From positions 3,100,001 through 3,164,000 of the forward strand of contig NZ_CP130945.1 of NCBI RefSeq assembly GCF_050389805.1: 64,000 nucleotides of DNA. The letters run 5' to 3'. Positions 34,380-44,156 of the stretch are shown here, in pieces (position 1 is the first letter of the stretch; every line of letters begins with the position of its first letter). The DNA comes from Bacillus_BD sp050389805. Its GTDB lineage: Bacteria; Bacillota; Bacilli; Bacillales; Cytobacillaceae. The notes below the pieces were generated by a model. The model searched no databases, was not told the origin of the DNA, and was given only the letters and a program-made list of their open reading frames with translations. Made by a program: the position numbers and the translations under genes.

Positions 34380-34694
34380 CTATTCTGGAATTCCTAATGC
34401 AATTTTTGCATAACGCGACATCCGCTCTTTTCCCCATGGTGGATTCCAAACAATATCAATTTGTATATCTGTTAATTCCTTTATGTTCATGGACAATTTC
34501 ATTTTTGCATCTGCTAGAATCTGGCCAGCCATCGGACATCCCATCGATGTCATCGTCATTTTAATGAACGCCTTTTTTTCTTCATCAACAACGACTTCAT
34601 AGACCAATCCTAAATTAACTATATCAATCCCTAACTCTGGATCTAGAACCTCTTCCAGTACCTCATAAATACGATTAACTAATTCTTCACTCAT
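34380..34694 (-). CDS. DUF59/MIP18 metal-sulfur cluster assembly factor (YitW-like)
   Basis: 104 residues. Matches the DUF59 pattern DPELGIDIVNLGLVYEV, MTMTSMGCPMAGQILADAK (conserved Cys) and VWNPPWGKERMSRYAKIALGI, almost as in B. subtilis YitW. Such proteins help mature iron-sulfur proteins. ATG at 34694 is preferred to the GTG at 34703, as AGAGGTG is six bases upstream of it. Stand-alone; not specific to the aromatic pathway, although the region is rich in iron enzymes. Confidence 0.9.
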   Translation of the reverse strand: MSEELVNRIYEVLEEVLDPELGIDIVNLGLVYEVVVDEEKKAFIKMTMTSMGCPMAGQILADAKMKLSMNIKELTDIQIDIVWNPPWGKERMSRYAKIALGIPE

Positions 34695-34832
34695 TCCATT
34701 CACCTCTACTCAATGGTTAATTCATAACATTAATAAATTTTAATGATAATATTTCTCATTTAATGTACCATATAGAATAAACCGTCATTGTGATATAAAT
34801 CATTATTTTTCTATAGTTTTGTGCAAAGTCTC

Positions 34833-37379
34833 TTAATAATACCTATAATCGTTCACATATTTTTGTCGATAGCACGATTCACAAATTTGAAAGCGATGGT
34901 CCCATGGTAAGACTTTATTACAAGTTCTACATCTTTTTTTCATCGTCTTAACTTCTGTTTGTAATTTCTCATGGACTAGATCACTTATTTCCTCTCGAAC
35001 CCTTTCCCAATAGATACTTTGTGTACGTTCATCTAATCGATATAAAAATAATAAATGAAGCCCAATTGCTTTATAAGTCAACTCCAAGTCTTCTAATGTT
35101 CGTTTTTTAATTTTCGGTTTGGGCAAAGCTCTTTTCTCTACAATAGCCTCCACTGTATTCTTCCATTGTTTAATGAGTTCTGGTTCTCTGGTTGAAAAAG
35201 GCAAATGGAGTAAACCATATAAATCAATAATTGATAGTCTTGCTTCTAATTCAGAACCACGAATGATTTTATATAACTCTTTTTCTTCAGTTAAAGATGC
35301 TTTTTTTGTTCCTTTAGGACTTTTAAACTTATCCCATAGATCAAAAAACATTCCAAGATCACGATAGTATTTTTGAAATCGTTCAAAAATCTGATTCGTT
35401 GGGGCGATTGTAAAGGTTTGGAGAGGCTCATCATCTTCTTGTAACAATCTCTTCATCGATTCAATACTTTCTGTAAAGGCAACCTTTCCGATATCATAAA
35501 TTCCTTTTCTACCTGCACGTCCAGCAATTTGCTTTACCTCTTGTGATTTAAGCAACCGTCTTGAAGTCCCATCAAATTTTTGATTTTCTAAAAAAACAAT
35601 TCTTTGAATCGGTAAATTCAATCCCATCCCAATCGCATCTGTCGCAACGATAATCTTTGCTTCACCCTTATTAAATCGTTCAACCTGTTTTTTTCGGGTT
35701 TCAGGAGGCATACTTCCATATATCATACTTACTGTATGACCGCTATTCTGCAGTCTTGATGCCGTTTCAAGGACTCGTTTTCGAGAAAAACAAATTAAAG
35801 CATCTCCTTTTTTGACGCTCTTCAATTTAAATTCCTTGTTTTCTACTTTTAAAGGGATATCTCTCTTATATTCGTGAATTTCGACATCTACATCTCCTAA
35901 TAATTGGACCAGCATATCTTTCGTATTTCGGCTTGCAATTATATGAACTTCCTCTGCTTGTGCTTTTGTAATGGCCTTATACCATGAAAATCCTCGATCT
36001 TTATCTGATATCATTTGTGCCTCATCAATAACCACCACCTGATAAGGATCTTTCTCATGGAACATTTCAACTGTACAAGAAATATGACGAGCACCCATTT
36101 GAATTTTTTCTTCCTCACCCGTTTTTAACGAGCAAGGCACTCCACTTGCATTTAAATAATCATACACTTCAAGTGCCAATAATCTTAGAGGGGCCAAATA
36201 AATACCACTTTCAGCATTCATCATTTTCTGTAGTGCGTGATATGTTTTGCCCGTATTGGTTTCACCAATATGTAAAATATACCGAACTTGTTTTCTAGGG
36301 GAGGGATTATATTCTACAGCGAAAATTTCATTGATAATTCGTCTCTCTTCTTCTTTTTTGCGCTGAAGTTCTGCTTTGGCTTCAGCTTTACGCTGTTCTC
36401 TCAGTCTAATATCCTCAAGCCAAATTTGTTCATGCTTTTGTTCTTCAAAAGGAATATCCGCTAATTTTAATAAATCTGAAACCCGTTCGTCATAAATAAG
36501 AGGGATGATCTCGTCACACAACTCCATACTTTCGTCTGAAATCATTACAGAAAGAGTTGAATCAACTATTTTATTGTCATATTTATTGAATACATCGTTT
36601 TTTAACTGTCTTTTTACTGTTTCAATTGCTGTTTTATAAACTTGATCAAAAATATATTTCTGATAATCGTCAAAATAGTACTCGTATTCATATTCTTGCT
36701 GATCATGATCAAAAACAATCTTGCCAGTAAGTTCTTGAAAAAAATCTCCCATTGTTTCATAATCAAGGGGCTGAAATGAACCTTCTGGTATTAACCTTTC
36801 TTCGATTCTCCATGGATCCATATGTTGATATTTTAGATTGGTTTGAAAATCAAGTTTTAATTTATCTGCGATTTTTTTTCGAATATGTATATAAATTTGG
36901 GAAAAATGATTGCTCAAAATCTTTTGAACATCATCCATTTCTTCAATCAATTTTTGTTTCTCTTTTTCAAATGCTTGTTTTTCAAGCTCCTGTTTATAAA
37001 GCTCTCTTGCTTGTATGTACAGTTCATGCCATGTTTCTTGATAAGAAAATATTTGAATCAGCCAATCTTCAATCTGAAAAGGGTGATAACCTTTAATTTC
37101 TTGCCTAAATAGCTTATTAATAGTTTTTTTATCGACTCCATCCACTTCAAAGCCTCTTTGTTCTAAATATTGCTTTTTCTCATAACGGGGTGTTCCATTA
37201 TTTGCCTTGTTGACCCAAACATTTATCCAAATTTGTTCTACATATTGTTTACGCGTCATTAAATATTCATGAAAATCGGGCAGTTCCTCCTTTGTTTTTA
37301 AAAACTGAATAATATCATGATGAACCTTCTGTTTTGTATGCTCAACCGCATCTGGATAGATCACTTCAAGCTTTTTCAT
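34833..37379 (-). CDS. Suv3-like superfamily 2 RNA/DNA helicase with C-terminal zinc ribbon
   Basis: 848 residues. The N-terminal 350 are charged and unlike known domains (long coiled-coil around 330-350). Helicase core: Walker A IGETNTGKT (about 371-379), APLRLLALEVYDYL, VVIDEAQM (DEAQ), FSRKRVLE, TDAIGMGLNLPI and QIAGRAGR (motif VI). Motif APLRLLA and the order match eukaryotic Suv3 more than UvrD or RecQ. The end has two CxxC pairs, RCRTCNKVLPWDHRFQICESC (zinc ribbon). Firmicute relatives are annotated only as DEAD/DEAH helicases, function unknown. The promoter overlaps a near-perfect LexA-type operator. Confidence 0.85.
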   Translation of the reverse strand: MKKLEVIYPDAVEHTKQKVHHDIIQFLKTKEELPDFHEYLMTRKQYVEQIWINVWVNKANNGTPRYEKKQYLEQRGFEVDGVDKKTINKLFRQEIKGYHPFQIEDWLIQIFSYQETWHELYIQARELYKQELEKQAFEKEKQKLIEEMDDVQKILSNHFSQIYIHIRKKIADKLKLDFQTNLKYQHMDPWRIEERLIPEGSFQPLDYETMGDFFQELTGKIVFDHDQQEYEYEYYFDDYQKYIFDQVYKTAIETVKRQLKNDVFNKYDNKIVDSTLSVMISDESMELCDEIIPLIYDERVSDLLKLADIPFEEQKHEQIWLEDIRLREQRKAEAKAELQRKKEEERRIINEIFAVEYNPSPRKQVRYILHIGETNTGKTYHALQKMMNAESGIYLAPLRLLALEVYDYLNASGVPCSLKTGEEEKIQMGARHISCTVEMFHEKDPYQVVVIDEAQMISDKDRGFSWYKAITKAQAEEVHIIASRNTKDMLVQLLGDVDVEIHEYKRDIPLKVENKEFKLKSVKKGDALICFSRKRVLETASRLQNSGHTVSMIYGSMPPETRKKQVERFNKGEAKIIVATDAIGMGLNLPIQRIVFLENQKFDGTSRRLLKSQEVKQIAGRAGRKGIYDIGKVAFTESIESMKRLLQEDDEPLQTFTIAPTNQIFERFQKYYRDLGMFFDLWDKFKSPKGTKKASLTEEKELYKIIRGSELEARLSIIDLYGLLHLPFSTREPELIKQWKNTVEAIVEKRALPKPKIKKRTLEDLELTYKAIGLHLLFLYRLDERTQSIYWERVREEISDLVHEKLQTEVKTMKKRCRTCNKVLPWDHRFQICESCYRQKYVNDYRYY

Positions 37380-37418
37380 TCTGTTCCCCCCTCTTCATTT
37401 ATTATCTTGCTTTGTTTT

Positions 37419-37436
37419 ATTATAGAACATTTGTTC
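37419..37436 (-). promoter_or_regulatory. SOS-box-like operator at the helicase promoter
   Basis: GAACATTTGTTC (37425-37436) fits the Bacillus LexA/DinR box GAAC-N4-GTTC, and the next bases read TATAAT on the minus strand (37419-37424), a consensus -10. LexA bound here would block the promoter, 45 bases from the start codon. Confidence 0.65.
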
Positions 37437-37691
37437 CTCCGCGTCGATTGATTATGCTATTAGTATTTCTTAACCATGATTGATTATTTATATAAAAAAT
37501 TCTATCCTGAAATATCTGTGGATTACTTTTAAATATCATCCCATTTTGTATTAGAATTTTACATGTATGTCTGTAAGCTCGGTTGTTGATTGAAGTTCAT
37601 GACATTTCGCTTCTACAGCAATCTTCGTACCTTTCATTATTCAACAGTAGTCCAAAATAACATGAACCTTTAATACATCCCATATAAAAAA
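37437..37691. other. Intergenic region without a gene
   Basis: AT-rich, no supportable reading frame. Left end is the upstream part of the helicase promoter, right end the exoA terminator; nothing further recognised. Confidence 0.4.
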
Positions 37692-37712
37692 GGAGATCCA
37701 TAAACGATCTCC
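37692..37712 (-). terminator. Terminator of exoA
   Basis: GGAGATC, seven-base loop, GATCTCC, with a run of seven A on the plus strand, giving U on the transcript. Confidence 0.85.
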
Positions 37713-37722
37713 TCCTTCAATA

Positions 37723-38472
37723 TTACATTTCTAATATAATTGGACAATGATCACTGCCAAGTACTTCGTGATGGATATCTGCGTCTTTAATGGAAGATGC
37801 CAGACTTTCTGAAAGTACGAAATAATCAATACGCCACCCGATATTCCGCTCACGAACTTTATTCATATAGCTCCACCATGTATAGGAGTCTGTTCGGTCT
37901 GGATATAAATAGCGAAAACTATCAATAAATCCAGCTTCTAGTAAACTAGAGAACTTTCCTCTTTCTTCATCGGTAAAACCAGAGTTTCCGATATTTGGTT
38001 TCGCATTTTTTAAATCTATCTCATTATGGGCAACATTTAAATCTCCGCAAAAAATAACGGGTTTATGGTCATTTAATTTCAATAAATGAGCCTTCATGGC
38101 ATCTTCCCAAATTAAGCGATATCCTAATCTCGATAAATCACGCTTTGAATTTGGTGTATATGCATTTACTAAATAGAAGTCCTCAAATTCTAATGTAATA
38201 ACTCGACCTTCATTATCCGGTTCTTCTAATTGTATTCCATATTGAACAGCCAATGGCTTTTTCTTTGTAAAAACGGCTGTTCCTGAATAACCCTTCCGCT
38301 CCGCATAATTCCAAAATTGATGATATCCATCTAATTCTAGTAATATTTGATTTTCTTGTAATTTCGTTTCTTGAATCGAAAAGATGTCAGCGTCTACTTT
38401 TTGAAAATAATCTAAAAATCCTTTTTTCACACATGCACGAATGCCATTTACATTCCACGATACTAATTTCAT
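37723..38472 (-). CDS. exoA: Exodeoxyribonuclease III / AP endonuclease
   Basis: 249 residues of the exonuclease-endonuclease-phosphatase fold. Motifs SWNVNGIRA, IQETKL (metal Glu), YTPNS, GDLNVAHNEIDL and GSDHCPI (catalytic His). Cuts DNA at abasic sites and trims 3' ends in base excision repair. AAGGGGAAAG upstream of the ATG. Separate from the helicase by 344 bases and its own terminator. Confidence 0.95.
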   Translation of the reverse strand: MKLVSWNVNGIRACVKKGFLDYFQKVDADIFSIQETKLQENQILLELDGYHQFWNYAERKGYSGTAVFTKKKPLAVQYGIQLEEPDNEGRVITLEFEDFYLVNAYTPNSKRDLSRLGYRLIWEDAMKAHLLKLNDHKPVIFCGDLNVAHNEIDLKNAKPNIGNSGFTDEERGKFSSLLEAGFIDSFRYLYPDRTDSYTWWSYMNKVRERNIGWRIDYFVLSESLASSIKDADIHHEVLGSDHCPIILEM

Positions 38473-38517
38473 TTCTTTCCCCTTACTACGATCAAATTCA
38501 CCCGTCGAATTTGCGCC

Positions 38518-38715
38518 CGGATTTTTTCGAGCTCACACGATAAATTCCCCTTAAAAAATCCGTGGCATCCGCCGGAGACTTAACTTCATTTCAGTTGGGG
38601 TGAAATCCAACTGAATCAAGGTGTTTTTTATAATCATCATGCTAATCTTTGAAGTGAGGGACTTCTGTACCTGTAGCAAGCTTTCGGTACAAAAGCCTTT
38701 ACTGAATGAAGTTAA
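38518..38715. repeat. Structured GC-richer intergenic element, repeat-like
   Basis: Nested stems: CGGATTTTTT/AAAAAATCCG (38518-38527, 38553-38562), TCCGCCGGA (38568-38576), CAGTTGG/CCAACTG (38592-38613) and CTTCTGTACC/GGTACAAAAG (38662-38671, 38686-38695). The last two are enclosed by a 14-base long-range stem (TTAACTTCATTTCAG at 38580-38594 with CTGAATGAAGTTAA at 38702-38715). It has no reading frame. The layout recalls small non-autonomous elements derived from IS200/IS605-type ends, but the family is not established. Confidence 0.5.
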
Positions 38716-38718
38716 TGC

Positions 38719-39228
38719 CTAATACCCATTATCTTGTCGTTTATGGTTAATTTCATTTTTTTCTATATATCCTTGTTGGATTTGTTCCCATGTAAAGCCG
38801 AGCATTTTACCGATATTTAAATAGGTTGCAAATGCATCGATATAATAATAGGAATCTTGGTTTTGTTCCATCTTTAAGATTTTTCCCATTATTTCTTTAA
38901 AGGCAGTTACCAGTGAGGTGGTTGCTTGTTCCGCTCCAAAATTCGTCATATATGCATCATATAGTCGATCCACATCATACTGTCTGTAGTTTGCAATACT
39001 TAAGAAGAAATGCAATGAATCTACGTATTCCTCTAGTAATATATTTTGTTCACTTGGTCCTTTATTGCTCCAATGTTTGAAGCATCTAGTTTCATTTGCT
39101 AATTCACAAATTTCCACTAATAATGCCAAAATTTTATTATCTTCAAGGTCTTTTCCTTCTAGTCCATGCTCTTGAATAATTCGATCATCAAGAACTCGTT
39201 GCATTTCACTGAGTTTTTTAACATTCAT
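38719..39228 (-). CDS. Dimeric all-alpha dUTPase-like NTP pyrophosphohydrolase
   Basis: 169 residues, all helical. Metal-binding ExxE motif in ALLVEICELANETRCFKHW (about 35-50) and the partner E-x2-D segment EEYVDSLHFFLS (about 68) are those of dimeric dUTPase/MazG-like enzymes, which hydrolyse dUTP to dUMP. Thus it helps keep uracil out of DNA, and its neighbour exoA repairs abasic sites. Start fixed by AAAGGATG. Confidence 0.85.
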   Translation of the reverse strand: MNVKKLSEMQRVLDDRIIQEHGLEGKDLEDNKILALLVEICELANETRCFKHWSNKGPSEQNILLEEYVDSLHFFLSIANYRQYDVDRLYDAYMTNFGAEQATTSLVTAFKEIMGKILKMEQNQDSYYYIDAFATYLNIGKMLGFTWEQIQQGYIEKNEINHKRQDNGY

Positions 39229-39292
39229 TCTTTTTTCATCCTTTTTTATCTCTTATTTTTCCCTTATCGCAGTTCATAAATGATTAAAAACC

Positions 39293-40288
39293 TTACCATT
39301 TATTAACTAAAACAATTTTCCCCACTGCTTGACCTGATTCTAAGTATTGATGGGCTTCAGTAACCTCGTCAAACGAAAATACGTTTGAATCAATCAGTGG
39401 TTTTAACTTTCCTTGTTCAATGATGTTCGTTATCTTCTTCAATGTTTCCCCAAGCTCTTTTCGATGCGTATCATTTAAAACATCTAATAATAAAAATACT
39501 ACATGGAAAGTTAACCCTTTTGAATGTAGTGGAGTTAAATCATGAGTCGATCTTGCTGCAATCGTAACAATTGTCCCATGTTTTGCCGCAGCTGCAAAAG
39601 AGTTATCCAGATTTTGTCCCCCTACAGTATCAAAAATTGTGAAAAACCCTTTTCCATTTGTATACCGATCGATATATTCTTGAACTGAAGATTTTTTGTA
39701 GTTAATAGCCACGTCAGCACCAAGATCTTTTCCAATTTGAAGTTTTGCTTGATTAGAGGCAGTTGTATAGACGGTCGCACCTATCCACTTCGCTAATTGA
39801 ATGGCAATATGACCCACTCCTCCTGCTGCACCATGTATTAAAACTTCATCATGTTCTCCAATTTTAGCACGTTGAAATAGAGCTTTCCACGCTGTGAGTG
39901 TAACGAGTGGAATGGCAGCTGCTTCTTCCATTGTTATATTCTTCGGTTTATGTGCGATCAGTCTTTCGTCTACTAACATGTACTGTGCTAACGCACCGCC
40001 CATGCCTTTAAAACCACCTGCAAGACCATAGACCTCGTCACCTTGTTTAAAATTAGTTACATCCTCTGCAACTTCACGAACAACCCCCGCAACATCACCG
40101 TGGAGGACAGCTGGTAAGTCTGGGGATACAGCAGGTACTGCCCCACTTCTAACTTTTGTATCGATTGGATTCACACTTGTTGCTTTTACTTCAATTAATA
40201 CATGTCCTGCCAAAACCCTTGGTACAGGAAGGTCTTCTAATTGAAAAACATTTGCATCACCAAACGAACGAATCACTTGTGCCTTCAT
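39293..40288 (-). CDS. Zinc-free medium-chain (quinone-oxidoreductase-like) dehydrogenase
   Basis: 331 residues. N-terminal GroES-like domain (SVNPIDTKVRSG), NADP-binding segment GAAGGVGHIAIQLAKW and the VFDTVGG-type motif (TIFDTVGGQNLD). No zinc ligand pattern, so it is a quinone or enone reductase of the MDR family rather than an alcohol dehydrogenase. ATG at 40288 follows AAGGAGTG. Substrate unknown. Confidence 0.88.
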   Translation of the reverse strand: MKAQVIRSFGDANVFQLEDLPVPRVLAGHVLIEVKATSVNPIDTKVRSGAVPAVSPDLPAVLHGDVAGVVREVAEDVTNFKQGDEVYGLAGGFKGMGGALAQYMLVDERLIAHKPKNITMEEAAAIPLVTLTAWKALFQRAKIGEHDEVLIHGAAGGVGHIAIQLAKWIGATVYTTASNQAKLQIGKDLGADVAINYKKSSVQEYIDRYTNGKGFFTIFDTVGGQNLDNSFAAAAKHGTIVTIAARSTHDLTPLHSKGLTFHVVFLLLDVLNDTHRKELGETLKKITNIIEQGKLKPLIDSNVFSFDEVTEAHQYLESGQAVGKIVLVNKW

Positions 40289-40349
40289 ATGTATGAACAC
40301 TCCTTAAAAAATGTCTGTTTCTATTGTATCATGGAAAAGAGAGAAAAAA

Positions 40350-40367
40350 GCACCCAAAATTGGGTGC
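40350..40367 (-). terminator. Terminator of the ppdK operon
   Basis: GCACCCAA-AA-TTGGGTGC, perfect eight-base stem, followed on the minus strand by a run of T. Confidence 0.9.
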
Positions 40368-40389
40368 CCTTCTCCATCTTCTATTTTTC

Positions 40390-43062
40390 TTATTTTGAAA
40401 GCTCAGGTACTTTATTTTCTGATTGTTCATGACGAATTGTTGCTTGTGCTGCAGCTAAGCGAGCTAAAGGTACACGATATGGAGAACAGCTTACATAATC
40501 TAAGCCTGCTTTGTAACAGAATTCAATGGAGCTCTTTTCCCCACCGTGCTCGCCACAAATGCCTGTTTTCAATTTTGGTTTAACAGAACGACCTAGTTTC
40601 ACACCTGTTTCTACTAGTTTACCAACGCCTTGTTGGTCTAGAACTGCAAATGGATTTTCTGGTAGTACCTTTTGCTCAATATAAGATTGCAAGAACTTAC
40701 CTTCTGCATCATCACGGCTATAACCAAAAGTTGTTTGCGTTAAATCATTTGTACCAAATGAAAAGAAATCAGCTTCTTCGGCAATTTGATCAGCCGTTAA
40801 AGCCGCCCGTGGAATTTCAATCATCGTACCGACTAAATAATCAAAACCAATTCCTGTTTCTTCTTTTACCTTTTCAGCCGTATCTTCAACCACTTGTTTC
40901 ATCAACTTTAACTCATTCACATGACCAACTAGCGGAATCATGATTTCTGGTTTAACTGGAATGCCTTTTTCCGTTAAGGTAATCACCGCATTGAAAATGG
41001 CTTTTGCTTGCATTTCATAGATTTCCGGGAAAATTACACCTAAACGACACCCTCGGTGTCCTAGCATCGGGTTTATCTCAGCTAACTCTTTCACCTTTTT
41101 CAATAAGAATTCTTTTTCTTTCAATTCATCTGAATTTGGTGCTGTTATCTGTAATTTCGTTACCTCAACTAATAATTCTTCTTTATCAGGTAAAAACTCA
41201 TGCATTGGCGGATCAAGCAAACGAATCGTCACTGGATGTCCTTGCATGGCTTCAAATATTCCTTCGAAATCACCTTGTTGCATTGGTAGTAATTTATCTA
41301 AAGCAGTCAATCGATCTTCTAGATTATCAGCCAAAATCATTTCTTGCACAATTGGAGTTCGTGTTGGGTCTGTAAACATATGCTCTGTACGGCAAAGACC
41401 GATACCTCCTGCACCAAATTCTAGTGCTTTTTTTGCATCTGCTGGATTATCTGCATTGGCACGAACACCTAAATATCTTGCTTCATCAGCCCAAGATAAT
41501 AATTGTTGGAATTCTTCCGAAAGTTCTGGATCGATCATCGGAATTTCACCCAGCATAATTTCACCTGTTGAACCATCGATTGTAATAATATCGCCATAGT
41601 TAACAACGAAGTCACCAACTGTAATCTGTTGAGCTTTTACATCGATTTTTAATGCTTCACAGCCACAAATACACGCTTTCCCCATTCCACGTGCCACTAC
41701 AGCGGCATGGCTCGTCATTCCACCTCGACTCGTAACGATCCCTTGTGCATAGATCATCCCATGAAGATCGTCAGGAGTTGTTTCTGGACGTACAAGAATG
41801 ACTTTCTTTCCATCATTTCCTAACTTTTCAGCCTCATCAGCGTCAAACACGACAGCACCTGTTGCTGCTCCTGGTGATGCTGGTAAACCTTTGGCCAAAC
41901 GAGTACGTTCTGAAGATTCATCAATACGGTGATGCAATAATTGATTTAATTGATCTGGATCCACGCGAAGAAGTGCTGTTTTTTGATCAATAAGACCCTC
42001 TTTTACCATCTCAACGGCAATTTTAATTGCTGCTTGAGCTGTCCTTTTTCCTACACGGCATTGCAGAATATACAGGACACCACGTTCAACCGTAAACTCA
42101 ATATCCATCATATCTTTATAATGTTTCTCAAGTAATTCGCATGTAGCAACAAACTTATCATAAACTTCGGGCATATCTTGTTTTAATACATGAATCTCTT
42201 GAGGTGTCCGAATTCCAGCAACAACATCTTCACCTTGTGCGTTAATTAAATATTCTCCATAAAGGACATTTTTTCCAGTGGAAGGGTCCCGTGTAAACGC
42301 AACTCCAGTTCCAGAATCATTTCCCATATTACCAAATACCATACTTTGGATATTTACAGCTGTTCCTAAATGATCAGGAATTTTATTCAAACGACGGTAA
42401 ACAATCGCCCGTTGGTTATTCCAAGAGTCAAATACAGCATTAATTGCTAAATATAATTGCTCAATTGGATCTTGAGGGAAATCTATTTTATTATGTTTTT
42501 TTACGATTTCTTTATATCCTGCGATTACCTCTTTCCAATCTTCTGCAGTTAATTCTGGGTCAGAATGGTAGCCTTTTTTCTCTCTTGTTTCTTCAAGGTA
42601 CTGCTCAAAGTAGAACCCATCAATTTCGAGTACTACATTACTAAACATTTGGATAAAGCGACGATAGGAATCATACGCAAAACGTGGGTTATTTGTAAGT
42701 CTAGCCACAGCCTCCACTGTATCATCATTCATACCTAAATTTAATACCGTATCCATCATTCCAGGCATGGAAAAAACAGAACCAGAACGAACAGAAACGA
42801 GTAACGGATTAGAAGTATCTCCCAGCTTTTTGCCTGCTTTTTCTTCTAACGCATCTAGTGCTACATCGATTTGTTCTTTTACTTCTTTAGAAATTTGTTT
42901 TCCTGCTTGATAATAATCATTACAAGCTTGTGTTGAAATCGTAAAACCAAATGGAACAGGTAAACCAATATTCGTCATTTCAGCTAAATTGGCTCCTTTT
43001 CCACCTAGTAGATTTTTCATTTCACTATTTCCTTCATTAAACAAATATACAAATTTAGTCAC
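40390..43062 (-). CDS. ppdK: Pyruvate, phosphate dikinase
   Basis: 890 residues. ATP-grasp N-terminus with GGKGANLAEM, swivelling phosphohistidine domain GGMTSHAAVVARGMGKACICG (catalytic His452; Thr450 is the regulatory position), and a PEP-binding C-terminal barrel (CGEHGGEKSSIEFCYKAGLDYVSCSP). Interconverts pyruvate, ATP and phosphate with PEP, AMP and pyrophosphate. GTG start with GAGGTTAAAAATA upstream. Five bases behind its own regulator gene, so co-expressed. Confidence 0.96.
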   Translation of the reverse strand: MTKFVYLFNEGNSEMKNLLGGKGANLAEMTNIGLPVPFGFTISTQACNDYYQAGKQISKEVKEQIDVALDALEEKAGKKLGDTSNPLLVSVRSGSVFSMPGMMDTVLNLGMNDDTVEAVARLTNNPRFAYDSYRRFIQMFSNVVLEIDGFYFEQYLEETREKKGYHSDPELTAEDWKEVIAGYKEIVKKHNKIDFPQDPIEQLYLAINAVFDSWNNQRAIVYRRLNKIPDHLGTAVNIQSMVFGNMGNDSGTGVAFTRDPSTGKNVLYGEYLINAQGEDVVAGIRTPQEIHVLKQDMPEVYDKFVATCELLEKHYKDMMDIEFTVERGVLYILQCRVGKRTAQAAIKIAVEMVKEGLIDQKTALLRVDPDQLNQLLHHRIDESSERTRLAKGLPASPGAATGAVVFDADEAEKLGNDGKKVILVRPETTPDDLHGMIYAQGIVTSRGGMTSHAAVVARGMGKACICGCEALKIDVKAQQITVGDFVVNYGDIITIDGSTGEIMLGEIPMIDPELSEEFQQLLSWADEARYLGVRANADNPADAKKALEFGAGGIGLCRTEHMFTDPTRTPIVQEMILADNLEDRLTALDKLLPMQQGDFEGIFEAMQGHPVTIRLLDPPMHEFLPDKEELLVEVTKLQITAPNSDELKEKEFLLKKVKELAEINPMLGHRGCRLGVIFPEIYEMQAKAIFNAVITLTEKGIPVKPEIMIPLVGHVNELKLMKQVVEDTAEKVKEETGIGFDYLVGTMIEIPRAALTADQIAEEADFFSFGTNDLTQTTFGYSRDDAEGKFLQSYIEQKVLPENPFAVLDQQGVGKLVETGVKLGRSVKPKLKTGICGEHGGEKSSIEFCYKAGLDYVSCSPYRVPLARLAAAQATIRHEQSENKVPELSK

Positions 43063-43067
43063 TATTT

Positions 43068-43886
43068 TTAACCTCTTTTCTTTAAAATGTCGATAACAAG
43101 ACCCGCTGTTTCTTCAACCGCTTTGTTTGCCACATTTATAACAGGGCAACCTACACGCTTCATGATTTTTTCTGCATATTCAAGTTCCTCTAGGATTCGT
43201 TCTAAACTAGCATAATTTGCCTCGGATCTCAGACCTAAAGCTTTTAAACGTTCTTTTCGGATTTCATTTAACTTATCCGGATTGATGATGAGTCCAACAC
43301 ATTTGTTTCGTGGAATTTGAAACAATTCTTCTGGCGGAGAAACTTCTGGAACTAATGGAACATTCGCTACTTTATAGCCTTGATGTGCTAAATACATCGA
43401 TAAGGGCGTCTTTGATGTTCGAGAAACACCGATTAATACGATATCTGCGCGTACAACTCCACGCGGATCACGTCCATCATCATATTTCACCGCAAATTCA
43501 ATTGCCTCAACCCTTCTAAAGTACTCATCATCTAGTTGTCTTAACAGCTTCGGTTGACGATTCGGCTGTTTATTAAATTTTTTCATAAACACTTCAATTA
43601 GTGGTTGCATAATATCAACAGCCATAATTCCTTCTTCTGTTGCACGTTGATCCATATATTTTTTTAATTCTGGAATCGCTAGTGTATACGCAATGATCGA
43701 ATGATTATGGCTCGCGATATTAATAATCTCTTCTATATCTTCTATATCCTCTGCGAAGGCATAGCGACGAATATCAATATTACCGCCATTAAATTGTGCC
43801 GCCACAGCTTTCACAACAAATTCAGCCGTTTCTCCAACTGAATCTGAAACAACATAAACAACCTCTTCAGATTTGATAACGCTCAC
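43068..43886 (-). CDS. PPDK regulatory protein (bifunctional kinase/pyrophosphorylase)
   Basis: 272 residues of the DUF299 family. P-loop GVSRTSKT at 153-160 and the N-terminal YVVSDSVGETAEFVVKAVA. Phosphorylates Thr450 of PPDK using ADP to switch it off, and removes the phosphate with inorganic phosphate. GTG start. It precedes ppdK in the same operon, the usual arrangement. Confidence 0.95.
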   Translation of the reverse strand: MSVIKSEEVVYVVSDSVGETAEFVVKAVAAQFNGGNIDIRRYAFAEDIEDIEEIINIASHNHSIIAYTLAIPELKKYMDQRATEEGIMAVDIMQPLIEVFMKKFNKQPNRQPKLLRQLDDEYFRRVEAIEFAVKYDDGRDPRGVVRADIVLIGVSRTSKTPLSMYLAHQGYKVANVPLVPEVSPPEELFQIPRNKCVGLIINPDKLNEIRKERLKALGLRSEANYASLERILEELEYAEKIMKRVGCPVINVANKAVEETAGLVIDILKKRG

Positions 43887-44095
43887 AACCTTTTCTTCAA
43901 TGGAAATAAAATATTAAAAGTGAATAAAATGTATCCTAGTGTGTATCATCTCCATTAATTTCTATGTATTTTAAATATGTTATACTTTTTACGAATATAG
44001 AATAACACATTTAGTTTTATTCGTGTACTGTTTTTTATGATAATTTTTTCACTTTTTCATAAAATAATAGATTTATTATTTTTAAATAACAAAAA

Positions 44096-44133
44096 AGATA
44101 GATTATTAGCCTAATTTTAAGCTATATCTATCT
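44096..44133 (-). terminator. Terminator of the SRPBCC gene
   Basis: AGATAGAT (44096-44103) with ATCTATCT (44126-44133), plus inner AGC/GCT pairing, in an AT-rich context. Confidence 0.65.
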
Positions 44134-44156
44134 CAAAAAGTTAATTATGTTGCTTG

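Noticed and set aside
36752..37112. Plus-strand frames opposite the helicase N-terminus
   Set aside because: AT-rich shadow frames rich in Phe and Leu with no start signals.
42444..42644. Plus-strand frames inside ppdK and other long genes
   Set aside because: They are shadows of the conserved minus-strand gene, without start signals.
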